NCBI GenBank assembly: GCA_930367215.1
Contig: OV884059.1
Location: 19,926,945-19,990,944 of the forward strand
Reading direction: 5' to 3'
DNA length: 64,000 nt
Source of the DNA: Pollenia angustigena
Lineage: Eukaryota > Arthropoda > Insecta > Diptera > Polleniidae
The notes beneath the pieces were generated by a model. It had not been told where the DNA came from, made no database searches, and saw nothing but the letters and a program-made list of their open reading frames with translations. The translations under genes and the position numbers were made by a program. Below, piece after piece: positions 1 through 11,368 of this stretch (its first letter is position 1; each line of letters opens with the position of its first letter).

Positions 1-150
1 TGGTATATAACCCACCTTTGGACCAGTAAGGAGTAGTTTTAAAACTACTCCATGGTATACTCAAGAGGATTAGTTTTGAAGTCGTTTAAACACGAAAGCA
101 TGTCGTTAAAAAACGAAGACATGTCGTCTCACTACAAACACTTTTTAACA
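1..150. repeat. Dispersed repeat block, copy 1
   Basis: This block is repeated almost exactly at 2177-2326. It contains a perfect 22-bp palindrome at 30-51 (arms GGAGTAGTTTT / AAAACTACTCC). The same palindrome recurs at 2154-2175 and 2206-2227, spaced by a 52-bp tandem unit. Short GGACTAGTCC-like boxes also occur around 180-200 and 2010-2070. No protein is supported; the small open frames here are not conserved in a coding sense. Probably part of a low-complexity or foldback-type repeat. Confidence 0.7.
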
Positions 151-817
151 ATGGCATGGTCCATGCTTGCATTACATCGGACTAGTCCATGGAGTAGTCC
201 ATTTTATCAAAATGGGTCAGGTGGTCCAATTTTTTTTGCAGGGTCTTGGTTAAATGTGTTTTACATGTGAACGATTTATTTTTTGTGAAAAATAAAAATT
301 ATTTGTGAGTAATTACAATGATTAAAAATACGAATTAAAAAAAAAATAAAACGGGAAAGTGAAGATATTATAAGTTTGTTGAATGATCGCGGTGCTACAA
401 TCCTCAAAATAAAAGGGTGCCAATTATTTCGTCTTCGCAAGAATTGGAGGACGGAAAGAACATTATTTCATTTCGGCTATGGTGCCGAATGTTTATCTCA
501 CAGTTTATTTAAATAAATAATAAATTTAAATTAAAAAATACAATATTTTTATATATGTTCCACATTGTATTATAATCCACATTTGAAAAACATTTGAGAA
601 TTAAGTTTGAAAGCAAGTTGAAAATAAAGGCATTTTTCAATTTGAAAATAATTTCCCCTTTTTGTTGAGATGATTTTCTATGATTTTCAAATCATTATCA
701 AACGTTTGATTTCAAATCATTCTCAATTTGAAATCAAACCTCCGTGTTTGTTGGGATTTAATACTAATTGCCTCTTTTCAGAACGCGAGTGTTGAAGTGA
801 CTCGTTTAACTAACCCC
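151..817. other. AT-rich non-genic DNA
   Basis: No gene is recognisable. Between about 590 and 760 there are many variants of a TTTGAAAATCA / TGATTTCAAA motif, and similar TTTGATATCAAA-like motifs reappear at 1750-1910, so this may be the flank of a degenerate inverted-repeat element surrounding the one at 818-1510. Confidence 0.4.
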
Positions 818-1510
818 GGGTCTCCACGTAGCAATATTTATTGCGTCAAAAGTCAAATTTGATTGCTCCATTAAATTTGCGACGTATAGATCGCAAATTG
901 CCATGAGTGTCAATCCATTGCGCAATGATTGCTTGAGCAATTATTGCTTAGCAATCTGCTGTCAAATCAGTTGTCATTTAGCTGACATTTCATTTCTCTG
1001 TACGGTTGTTTATTTAATTTTGTGTTTATTTCTTAAAAAAGCAATCAAGAAAAAGCCGCCAAGTGAAAAAGTTCTTCAACAAAATACAGAAAAAGGTTTT
1101 AATATAGTACATATTATTTTTTTAAATAAACGTCAATATCAATAAAAGCAAACGACGAATTTGTTTTTTTGTATATTTTTATTTTTTCAATAGAAAAATA
1201 CAAGTTTAAGGTTTTTTTCGTACGCGAATAAACAAAAAAGTAATACAAAAAAAAAACACAGCTACGACAATTACAATTAATTATTTTATTAATTTGAAAA
1301 GAATATTTAACAACCACTTCAAAACACAATATAAAACATATGTTATAAATACAGCCACAAAACTTTATATAACTACTCGCGGTGAAAATTGCAAATTTAT
1401 GGCAAAGCAATTTCAAGTGTTCTCCAGCAATATAATCAGCAATTATTGCTCCATTGTTCTGCCGACGTTTTTGCTTGTACTTGGCAATAAAAATTGCTAC
1501 GTGGAGACCC
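818..1510. mobile_element. Short TIR DNA element (MITE-like)
   Basis: The ends are perfect 18-bp inverted repeats: GGGTCTCCACGTAGCAAT at 818-835 and its reverse complement at 1493-1510. The 693-bp interior is AT-rich, repeats TIR-proximal motifs such as AGCAATTATTGC, and has no transposase-like frame. A clear target-site duplication is not visible, so the superfamily is left open. A partial second copy with the same right end lies in the duplicated block at 2326-2719. Confidence 0.6.
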
Positions 1511-1714
1511 AGCGTAACATATAAAACAAAATTTCAAAATTTGTTTTGCCTGGCAGCCCTGATGAGGGGTATGTTCAAAGCACAGAGTATGCAGAGGCGT
1601 CACGAGACAGAAAATATTGTGTTTTTTTCTGTATTTTTCTTCGAAAGCTGCCCTTTTTGCGTTTTTTGTTTTGATTATGAAATTTGTGTAGATAGTAGCG
1701 GCCTGTTTTTACGA
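1321..1714. repeat. Direct duplication, copy 1 of 2
   Basis: The sequence 1321-1714 reappears essentially unchanged at 2326-2719, an offset of 1005 bp. It covers the right end of the TIR element at 818-1510 and about 200 bp beyond it. The near identity indicates a recent local duplication. Open frames here exist in both copies but resemble no known protein. Confidence 0.8.
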
Positions 1715-2153
1715 GACCCCACCCCAACAAACACGAAGTCAAACCTTTGATATGAAATGACTTTATCATTTAACATCAAACACAATTCTCAAACGTTTTT
1801 CAATTGTTTGATATTAACATTTAAATTCAAATTGATAATGATTTGAAAATAAACATTTGACATCAAATGTTTTATCAATTTGATGTCAAATTGGTATCAA
1901 AAGTTAAATTCAAATAAAAACTAAGCTGGCAATACTTAAGCGAGAAATAAATGTAAACATTAAAAATGGCGATTAAAGTAAAATTTTTACTTCCCCTGCA
2001 AATAATAGGACCAGTCCAAACACGCGTGTAAAGAGTAGTCCACAAGGGACCAGGACTAGTCCACAAGTAACCCAAACGTATGGAAAAAACCTGGTCTATT
2101 TAACATTACGATGTCCTAGGAGAGGACCATATAACCCACCTTTGGACCACTAA
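1715..2153. other. AT-rich spacer between duplicated blocks
   Basis: No gene seen. It contains repeated TTTGATATCAAA-like motifs (1745-1910) and a cluster of GGACTAGTCC-like boxes (2010-2070) related to those in the first 250 bp. Confidence 0.4.
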
Positions 2154-2326
2154 GGAGTAGTTTTAAAACTACTCCATGGTATATAACCCACCTTTGGACC
2201 AGTAAGGAGTAGTTTTAAAACTACTCCATGGTATACTCAAGAGGATTAGTTTTGAAGTCGTTTAAACACGAAAGCATGTCGTTAAAAAACGAAGACATGT
2301 CGTCTCACTACAAACACTTTTTAACA
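2154..2326. repeat. Dispersed repeat block, copy 2, with 52-bp tandem units
   Basis: Bases 2177-2326 repeat 1-150. The 22-bp palindrome occurs here twice, at 2154-2175 and 2206-2227, so a 52-bp unit is tandemly repeated. The block is fused directly to the copy of 1321-1714 at 2326. Confidence 0.75.
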
Positions 2327-2719
2327 AAACACAATATAAAACATATGTTATAAATACAGCCACAAAACTTTATATAACTACTCGCGGTGAAAATTGCAAA
2401 TTTATGGCAAAGCAATTTCAAGTGTTCTCCAGCAATATAATCAGCAATTATTGCTCCATTGTTCTGCCGACGTTTTTGCTTGTACTTGGCAATAAAAATT
2501 GCTACGTGGAGACCCAGCGTAACATATAAAACAAAATTTCAAAATTTGTTTTGCCTGGCAGCCCTGATGAGGGGTATGTTCAAAGCACAGAGTATGCAGA
2601 GGCGTCACGAGACAGAAAATATTGTGTTTTTTTCTGTATTTTTCTTCGAAAGCTGCCCTTTTTGCGTTTTTTGTTTTGATTATGAAATTTGTGTAGATAG
2701 TAGCGGCCTGTTTTTACGC
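2326..2719. repeat. Direct duplication, copy 2 of 2
   Basis: Second copy of 1321-1714. It includes the right terminal inverted repeat (2498-2515) of the TIR element but not its left end. At 2719 the copies diverge abruptly. Confidence 0.8.
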
Positions 2720-3071
2720 ATTGTCTATTCACTAACAAAAAACGTTTTCTTTCTCTTTCTTCGAAAGCTGCCCTCGCAAATGATTTAGGCATTTTTCATA
2801 CGTCACTTTTTTCATCTCTGTATACTTTGTGGTTCAAAGCACAGACATACCCTACAAAAAGACTACAGGTCATTTTACTAGTTATTTGACCGGTAGTGGT
2901 GACTGATATATTGGTTAAAGTTTCTATTAGTTTAATAAGAGCAAAATAAAAAAACTAACCGATACTCTTGTGTACATGTGATCTTGCGTCTCTCTCTAAC
3001 TAGTTAATTCCACCTGTCTACGGAATATATATCTGTACTTCTTACTCTGCTGCTTTTTATTAGTCAAAGAT

Positions 3072-3180
3072 AACCTAAATAATGGTTAACACTAACTAGT
3101 TAGTCTTAACGTAAATATTGGCTAGCACTAACTAGTTATTCATAACGTAAATATTGGTTAGTACTAACCTTTATAAAATT
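3072..3180. repeat. 36-bp tandem repeat, three units
   Basis: Three units start at 3072, 3108 and 3144. Each carries an AAC(C/G)TAAATA-TTGG core followed by a CACTAACTAGTTA-like segment, decaying in the third. The surrounding 2720-3880 interval is otherwise AT-rich and shows no gene that can be supported. Confidence 0.65.
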
Positions 3181-3880
3181 ATGTATTTTATTTTTTTAAT
3201 TTTTAATTAAATTTTTTATTGAAAAAATTATCATCATATTCATAGGAAATTAGACTGCAGAAAACTATATACCAAGCATCGTCATCGGCTGCTTTATGAC
3301 GTTCCACTTCTTGCATGCGTCTGAAAATGGAGGTGAACGTACGTTTAACCAATTAATTGTGACCAAAAAATCAAATATGCACTTACTTGAAAAGTTTTCA
3401 GTGTTTTTAACAACATTATTAGTTGCTTTATTACTACCTGCATTTCTTAAAAGATTATCCACCACCCGCATGGCCGCTACCTGTTGGACGACTACTCCTT
3501 TCAACTACCGCTTTGTACTTGACCTCTGCTGTTTCCAGAGAATTCACCACCACGTCCTCTGAAGCCGCCATCAGTAACTTACCACTAGCATTCTAGCAAT
3601 TTTTATTAGCTCTACTTTAATTTTCAAATTATGCAAATTATAGAATACAATAACAATTACAATTTTTACAAGCGTTTCTCAAAAACATATAAACAAATTG
3701 CTTTATTTATGTATGTTAGTTGTTCCACTCTAACATATATGTTAGAGTGAAAAAGCTAATATAAAATTGTTGGAAGTGTGTTAGTAATTTTTTTTTTTTA
3801 GTTTTGGTTATGCACTTCTTGTAGGGGCATAATTTGTGGTTCAAAGGTACCCACAGAACAGGCAACATTTGTCGAAACAA

Positions 3881-4056
3881 CCCTACAAGAAATGAATGGG
3901 CGAGTAGTCACATTTTTCATTTTGGTGTTAAGAAAATGATAGACAGAAATGACCGAAATAAAGTTTTCGGTCACATTCGGTCATTTCTTTCTATAATTTT
4001 CTTAACACCAAAACGAAAATTGTGACTACTCGCTCATTCGTTTCTTCCCTACAAGA
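3881..4056. repeat. Near-perfect palindromic hairpin element
   Basis: The left arm (about 3881-3962, starting CCCTACAAGAAATGAATGGG) is followed almost immediately by its imperfect reverse complement (about 3968-4056, ending with TTCCCTACAAG). The arms are about 80 bp with only a few bases between, so the single strand could fold into one long hairpin. This is the shape of a small foldback MITE. A further AGGGG/CCCTAC-like box lies upstream at about 3820. Confidence 0.6.
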
Positions 4057-5197
4057 CTTAAATTGGCAGTGTTACCAGATTAAATAAAGTTATTCAGGAA
4101 TGGAAAGTTTATTTTATTAAAAACAAAAATACTTTTTTTAATATTACAAAAACAGATAAGGAAATTAAATAATTTGTTAATATGTTAATTACATAATAAA
4201 ATTTTTGGATTGTTAAATCGTTTATATTAATTAATTTATTATTATATTAAAAATATTTTGTTAGCTGTAATTTTTTCCTGATGATGATACACATCGATAT
4301 CGAAACATTGGTTAATATAATAAAATTAACATTATTATGTTAAAAGTTCGAAAATTTAATGTTTTTTGTAATTTAAAAAGTATATTTTTAAAAGGTATCA
4401 CACACATAGGAAAAAATGGATAAATCAAATTTAATTAAAAGCCGGTTATTTAAAACATGAAACAGTCTTGTTTCTAAAATTGTAGTTGTTCATGAAAAAA
4501 ACACACTTTTAACATTAAAAACAAACACACTTTTATTAAACGTTTCTTAAACACTAGTAGATTTATTCTTGTTCAGCAGAAAAGGCGCGTCCGGTACTTT
4601 TAATAAGCCTAGACAATGTTCTTTACTGATTGAAAGTCAGAATCACAGACATAAGCAGATATAGCACCTTTGACAGCTGAAAAAGGGTTAATATACATTA
4701 CAAAAATAATCAATTTTGTATAAAAAAAAAAAAAAAAAAAAACAAAACAAATAATTTTTAGCAGAAAAATTTATTTATTTCTGTTTTTAACAAAAAAAAA
4801 AAAAAAAGCAAAATTCTGTTTTAAAAAGCCAAAATATATAAATATTAATTTGTATAAGCAATTCCACGGAATGCTGACGGTAAGTAATATCTGAAAACAA
4901 ATATTTTAAGTTTATATTTCATAGGTATTTTGTGTTTACTTACAGGTCAAATTGTTTGGCTGCCGTGGAAACGAATTGGATATTCCATATATTTGTAAAT
5001 GGGGGGTACCAATATTCTTCTTTCGAGGATCATTAATGCAATAATTTTTACCAAATCCTACCGCAACCCTGATCTCTTAATGTTAAACGTGGTTAAAGGT
5101 TGAAGTGGCCGGTCACAAAGACCCCGCATAGACCAAATAGGTCCCTAGCGTTACCACGCTGTACGATAGTCCACAGGAGAATATCAGAAAAAAAAGG
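4057..5197. other. AT-rich DNA, no gene seen
   Basis: Contains two long A tracts (about 4720-4742 and 4790-4807) and a GATGATGATAC...CGAAACATTGG motif near 4278-4312 of a kind seen in many arthropod repeats. The last about 100 bp (from about 5090) probably belong to the 3' part of the reverse-strand non-LTR fragment that follows. Confidence 0.4.
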
Positions 5198-5785
5198 TCA
5201 TTCCGATGTAATGGTACTCAGAGTACCCCACACTCTCTTGACGAATGCCAGGAGTCTCATTAACCCAATTCCGGAGACCTCCCCAAGACCTTGGAGGTAA
5301 TGATCTCCCAGACAGTTCGCTCTGGAGCGCACGAGTGCCGGACAGTAGCAGACTAAATGCTCCACTGTCTCCTTTTCCCCTGGTACCCCACAGAATCTAC
5401 AGTTGTCACTATTCAACCGCCCCGCCCTCCGGGCGTGTACCGCAGTCCAACAATGACCCGTCAAAAAGCCTACCAGAAGTCTACAGTCCCTTCTCGGCAG
5501 CGACAGCAGAATTTTCGTCGACTCTGGATCATAGGATCCCCACATTACCCTGGAGACCCTGCACGTTCTGGTGTTTTCCCAAATCGCCTCTGATCTCCTC
5601 CGTATAGCAGAGTCCGTGTCCCTCCTTATGTTCTGAATCGATGCCGGAATGGCCATCACCCTATCGTATGGTAAATGGACCCCCCGTTTCGCCAATTCGT
5701 CCGCCTCCTCGTTGCCTTCAATGCCCTGGTGGCCACGAACCCAATAGATGTGAACTCTATTATTCGTTATACGTGAATTTAGCAT
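5198..5785 (-). pseudogene. 5'-truncated non-LTR retrotransposon ORF2 (RNase H tail)
   Basis: A 195-residue reverse-strand frame opens with WVRGHQGIEGNEEADELAKR (about residues 18-37), the C-terminal motif of the RNase H domain of I/LOA/R1-type non-LTR elements (conserved His and Asp present). Further on it has a cysteine/histidine cluster (CRFCG...EHLVCYC, about residues 128-149) like the zinc knuckle ending many such ORF2 proteins. Reverse transcriptase, endonuclease and the first half of RNase H are missing, so this is a 5'-truncated copy. E1-E5 lack an RNase H domain, so this is a different family. Confidence 0.75.
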
Positions 5786-6311
5786 TATTTTAGGTTATTT
5801 TTGTGCTTAAAATAGCACTTACAGCAGACTCAACAAAATATAAATTTCGTTAAAAAAAAGTTTATATTCATTAGTTTAGAAATTATTTTAAGAAATGCAA
5901 TTTATTAAAATTTAATTTGTTTTGTTAAAATAAATAAAATATAATAATAAAATACCACTGGAAAAAGTGTAGCGTGCGCCACAAAGGGTTCACGGCTTTT
6001 GTCAAAAAATCACAGCATTTTTTGGCTGCGAATAAGTGCGTTTAGAATTCTCTTATAGTCATCTTTCTTTTAGGAATTAGATTTTGTATACCTTATCATG
6101 CCAAATTCGCTAAAAATTCGAAAAACGCACTTCAACCTTTTTGTAGCGTGCGTCACAAAACTTTGTGATCAATTATTTCGCAAAAAATACTTTCCAAGAT
6201 TTTATGATGTATGCCATTCGTAAGTACATATTAATGTCACTAAATACTATATATAAGTTGAAGCTATCTTGTTTGAAAGACCAAAAATGTTTATTTCTGA
6301 TTAGTCTTGGG
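5786..6311. other. AT-rich DNA, no gene seen
   Basis: The only notable item is a GTAGCGTGCG(C/T)CACAAA motif present twice (about 5968 and 6143). No coding potential is evident. Confidence 0.35.
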
Positions 6312-7109
6312 CTTAATCGTTCATTTAAGTGACGTTTCAATAGAGTTCATTTAAAAAAAGTGAACTAGTTCGTTCTTCCAGTTCAGTAGTTCACTTTTAG
6401 TTAGTCAGTCTTTTGAGCCAGCTGTATATTTCGTCAGTCAGTTCATTTAAGTCAGTTCATGTATGTAGTTTAAAGGTTCATTTACTTCAGTTGCTTGTTT
6501 TGATTTCTTATTCTGTTGTTGTTTATTTTTGTGTGTGTCAAGCTTTGAAAAAATTAATAAAAATTTAAATACTTAAAAAAACTTATTTAAATTTTTAATA
6601 AATATTTAAATATAATGTAATAAATATAAATTTTTAATAAAGTTCAAAAACACAATTGTGTATTTTTTATAAAATTTCCTTTTCTTTGTTTTTCAACAAA
6701 TAAATTTGACATTCACTCATTTTACAAAAACAAAATGCATAGTATTTTTCATGTTCTTTACCGAATTGATTGAAAAGAGACAACAATATTATTAGTTTCT
6801 ATATGTTATAATATACTTGTTTCTTTTACTCATTGCCAGATTACTAAAACATGTTCATAATATAATCAGGGCTGCCATATTAAGATATGTCTCGCCATAT
6901 GTGGCAATTTTCAAACATTTTGACTACACTGCGCTTTTTTTCGGCGATTTATAAAATATATGGCGATTTTTTTATTATTAAAAAGATTTCCGTATGACGT
7001 GCTAAATTTCCAATTATTATTTTTGATAAATACACTGAAATTAGATAAGCTATTAATTTATTTTGAGACTCTAATACTATGTTTCCACTATCAGCTTGTT
7101 GTCAACTTG

Positions 7110-7851
7110 TTTTGAGCAAAACGTGTCAGAGTGCTTCCATTATGTAAAACTGGTTTTGGTTTTCGAAATCAATTTGGCATTAATGTTGTTTACAAACATG
7201 AAAGCAAAAAATATTTTTGTAAAATAATAAATATTTTCTTATATGTTTTTTAATACACATTATACATATAATTTAATAAGTCTTGTTATTTTGGTAAATC
7301 TGTAATTTTTTTCGAAATTGTTAATCACCAATAATAAAACTCTGAGTTGTTTCATGGTTTTCGACATTTTTTGGAGCAAAACTAGTATTTATTTGAGTTT
7401 TTCGAACATGAAAAATGTATGGGAAAACAAGGAGAAAGTAGCAGAACACCTGTTTTGCTGCAAATGTAGTTTTGTGGCCCAAAACATGTAAAGCGGCCCA
7501 TACACTTGCAATATTATTGTATATGATATTCGCCATATCATTTCCATTTTGTCCTATATTTTACAATAAGTCGCACAATAGTTTCATTCAATAAAAAGGC
7601 GAACATAACCTATAGGAATAATATAAACAGCATTGTACAATGTTGCCAACACACTTCTCTTTCTTTTCGTTGTGCAATAAAAATCAAGTCTTGATTGTTG
7701 CCAATATATTGTTCCACCTTCGAATATCACATACACATTGGCGATATAATTGTACTATGCGTAAAATTGAACAATTTTATTCTAAGTGTATGAGCCGCTT
7801 AAGTGAAATACTATTACATAATGGAAACACTCTGACTCGTTTTGCTCAAAA
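7110..7851. mobile_element. Small inverted-repeat element
   Basis: A 38-bp imperfect inverted repeat brackets this interval: 7110-7147 (TTTTGAGCAAAACGTGTCAG...) and 7814-7851 (its complement with two or three differences). The interior is AT-rich without a transposase. True ends may lie slightly outside, since TTTCCACTATC and GGGAGTAGTTG sequences outside the repeat do not match well. Confidence 0.45.
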
Positions 7852-8443
7852 TAAGCACCCCTACCTCAAACAACTACTCCCATGAAAATATTCCTATATT
7901 TTTTTTATTTGTGTGTTTTTTTTTTGTATTGTGAATGATTCCTATAACAAATTTTATGGGAACGAATTCCCAAACTAAAAACATGTAGGGAACATGTAAG
8001 TTTTAATTTGTATTTTAAGGTAGGGCTCAATTAAATTACTTTTTTCTTTTATTGAAGGAGTATTAATAAGAAAAATTAAGATAAACATTATTCATTATTT
8101 ATTTTATCATATAATTATTAGTGTTTTATTTTGTATATTTTTCTTTCAGAATACAAGCACTGACAATTTATTCACAATAGAGACATTTGTTTATAAAGCA
8201 CTGACAAATAATGCACAATATAAATTTTTACTGCCAAAATATTTGCGTTGACAAATTCATGACTTATCTTACATAACGTCTTCACCTGACGTATTAAAAA
8301 AACGCTGACAGAAAGTTTCGAGTTTTTTTTATATAGAGTTTGACATTTGGTATGACAAAAAATTGTCAGGTGAAAACGCTATGTTAATGCCGACAAAATC
8401 ACCTCAACAATAAATTTCAGCATGTCCTACGGAAATCTTAAGA

Positions 8444-8834
8444 GGCCTATAGACACATACTGTTGACAACTACTGCCGATGAATCCTTCGTATACGTGTG
8501 TGATTGATATTTTACTACACACCTATCAATCATCATTTTAAAATAAATGTCATTTCGTGAAATTCAAGAGAACCCCTACTTGCTTCACACGTTTTTTCTC
8601 AGAAACTATTTTAAATTTGTTTTAATTTAAATTGAAAGAAAAATATATCATAAAATTAATAATTTATTTTATTGTTCATTGAACAACTGTCAGCAGTATG
8701 ACTTCATTTTGAAATCAAACCTATTTTGGTTTTTCATACTGCATTCTCTGTGTGACGCATACATATATAAAAATTTCAAATTTACACACACATGCTGATT
8801 GCATGAGCATGATAAGTATGTGTCTATGTGACCC
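8444..8834. mobile_element. MITE-like inverted-repeat element
   Basis: The ends CCTATAGACACATACTG (8446) and the complement of GGGTCACATAGACACATACT (8815-8834) form imperfect terminal inverted repeats around a 390-bp AT-rich interior. No coding sequence. It is nested in the long-inverted-repeat element. Confidence 0.45.
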
Positions 8835-9229
8835 TTTATTAATAATAAAAAATATTTTATAAATTGCCGAAAAAATCGCAGCTAGACATCTCTAAGTATG
8901 GCAGCCTTGATTTTATTATGAAAATGTTTAAAGTTATCTGGCAATGAGTAAAAGAAACAATATAATGTTAAACATAGAGACACTAATACTATTGTTGTTT
9001 CTTTTCAATCAGTGCGGTAAAGAATAAGAAATCAAGTGGACAAGCAACTGAAGTAAATGAACCTGTGAACTAAATGAATTGAACTAAATGAATTGAACTA
9101 AATGAACCCTATCAAAAGACTGCTGACGCAAAAGACAAAGTGACGAAAAGTGAACTGTTGAACTAAAAGGAGCTGTCAGACTGAATGACAGTTCAACGTT
9201 CATCTGACTGACTAGTTCAATTGAACTAG

Positions 9230-9631
<402 letters not shown>

Positions 9632-9672
9632 TTAAATTGATGTGACGAAATAAATAAAAACTATAACAAATC

Positions 9673-9688
9673 GGTCCTTTTCAGGACC
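9673..9688 (+). terminator. H3 mRNA 3' stem-loop
   Basis: GGTCCTTTTCAGGACC is a six-base-pair stem with loop TTTC, the binding site of SLBP. A purine-rich downstream element, CAAAAAGAGA, follows at about 9702, the expected pairing site of U7 snRNA. Together they direct cleavage without polyadenylation. Confidence 0.93.
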
Positions 9689-9712
9689 ACAAATTCTTTT
9701 TCAAAAAGAGAT

Positions 9713-10474
9713 ATAATTATACACTTTCAAACAGAGGAATTTTCACTCATAGAAATACGAGCTAAAATTAATAAACAAGACCAAAACTTAACTTGCAATA
9801 AAATAAGACAGACACAACGTTTTTTCTTTTTTTTTTTGTTTAGAGAAACACATTAAATAAGTAAAGGTACAAATAAACAAAACTTAACTTGCAATAAAAA
9901 GAGAACGGTTTTGTTTTAAGAAACACATTAAATTACTAAAGGTACATACATATTAAAATTGTGTTTTTAATAAAAATTTTATATAAAAATATTCATGGAT
10001 ATAACTAATTTTTAAATATGTATTCAAAGTAAAGAAACTCCTTTTACTTATGACATTGATTATTAAACCAATCTGGTTTTTTTTCCTGAATTACTTTCAG
10101 AAAACAGACGTTCGAATTATGGTTAGATTTCATATTTTGTGTTTCTAAAATATTATCGTGAATTTTCAAAATCCTACATTCAATATGTGGTTGGCATGTT
10201 TATACACATTTTATCTGTTAATAGAATTACCAAAATTTTGATAGTAAAAAAAAAACGCTGACGTAGATTTGATTTTTTCTTTGCAGACAAAAATGTTTAA
10301 TTATTACAAATATCCTATTTTACAGTTTGTACCTGAATTTTATAAAAATTAAAAAAAAAATTCAACTTTTTGCAAATTTCAAAAATAAAATTTATTTTTT
10401 AACTAAAAATCAAACTTTAATAAAAAAAAAATAGTTTAATAAACAAGTGTTAACTCTTTTTAAAAATATTTTGT
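9713..10474. other. H3-H2B convergent spacer, copy 1
   Basis: AT-rich spacer between the 3' ends of H3 and H2B, also present at 16900-17660 and 49630-50398 with only small indels. H1 lies here in Drosophila, but no lysine/alanine-rich H1 frame exists in either direction. A 70-codon frame seen in the two other spacer copies is broken here by a homopolymer change, so it is not a gene. Confidence 0.75.
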
Positions 10475-10490
10475 GGCCCTGAAAAGGGCC
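10475..10490 (-). terminator. H2B mRNA 3' stem-loop, copy 1
   Basis: Reverse strand GGCCCTTTTCAGGGCC, loop TTTC. A purine-rich AAAAAGAG element follows about 15-20 bases further downstream (about 10453-10463 on the plus strand). Confidence 0.93.
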
Positions 10491-10549
10491 TTTTATAATA
10501 ATGTAAAAAAGAGGAATTCATGGGCGTTAAGTACATTTTTTTAGAAAAT

Positions 10550-10921
10550 TTACTTGGAGCTGGTGTATTTGGTTACAGCCTTTGTACCTTCACTGACGGC
10601 ATGTTTGGCCAATTCACCGGGCAAAAGTAGACGAACAGCAGTTTGAATTTCACGACTGGTTATGGTGGAACGTTTATTGTATTGAGCCAAACGAGATGCT
10701 TCGGCGGCAATACGTTCAAAGATATCATTAACAAAGCTGTTCATGATACTCATAGCCTTTGAAGAAATTCCAGTATCAGGATGTACTTGCTTCAAAACTT
10801 TGTAAATGTAGATGGCATAACTTTCCTTACGCTTGCGTCTTCTAGTCTTGTCACCCTTGGTAATATTCTTCTGGGCTTTACCGGCCTTTTTTGTTGCTTT
10901 ACCACTGGCTTTAGGAGGCAT
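10550..10921 (-). CDS. H2B: Histone H2B, copy 1
   Basis: A 123-residue core histone that pairs with H2A in the nucleosome. The basic N-terminal tail (about residues 1-33) is followed by the histone fold, including [20 protein letters not shown] and the C-terminal helix ending AVTKYTSSK; the length equals Drosophila H2B. The stem-loop is 60 bp downstream. The leader extends upstream to 10998, where the 3' end of retrotransposon E1 begins. The normal H2B TATA box is therefore absent, and the gene probably depends on read-through or an accidental promoter. Confidence 0.97.
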   Translation of the reverse strand: MPPKASGKATKKAGKAQKNITKGDKTRRRKRKESYAIYIYKVLKQVHPDTGISSKAMSIMNSFVNDIFERIAAEASRLAQYNKRSTITSREIQTAVRLLLPGELAKHAVSEGTKAVTKYTSSK

Positions 10922-10998
10922 GCTTTCACTTTTTCACTTTTTAGATGTTTTCACTTCACAAACACTTTTAACACTGTTTACAATTTTTAAATATAAAC
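10922..10998 (-). promoter_or_regulatory. H2B leader and start region, cut by E1 at the recurrent site
   Basis: The 5' leader is rich in AAGTG motifs (reverse strand). Its outer end is GTTTATATTTAAAA, with E1 joined right after plus-strand base 10998. The same base is the junction at 18184 (E2) and 50922 (E5). No TATA box remains upstream. Confidence 0.8.
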
Positions 10999-11368
10999 AG
11001 TTTACAGTTTACAGTTTACAGTTTATTTTCCAAAAATTCAGTTTACATATGTTTCTTAAACTACATTTTACATTTATTATTTCTTAACGTATAAAGTTAT
11101 TAAGACTAGTACAGTTTTATATATAAAAAAAAAATATTACAGATTTTCGTATCCATTCAATATACTTGGTAAGTCCATTTAATAATTTTCCCAAAAAAAA
11201 GGATAAAAAGGGAATACACTTTGTTTTTATATTATCACTAACTTAGAACTAATCACTACACACTAAACAATACTTAAAATTAATAATAAAAACAGAAGAA
11301 AACAAAACAAAAATAAAATAAAAATAAAACAAAAACGAAATATAATCCACCATAAAAAGTAAAAAATA

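Noticed and set aside
3265..3562. Overlapping 79- and 88-codon frames on opposite strands
   Set aside because: No recognisable motif, no upstream signals and no second copy; probably chance or a decayed transposon remnant.
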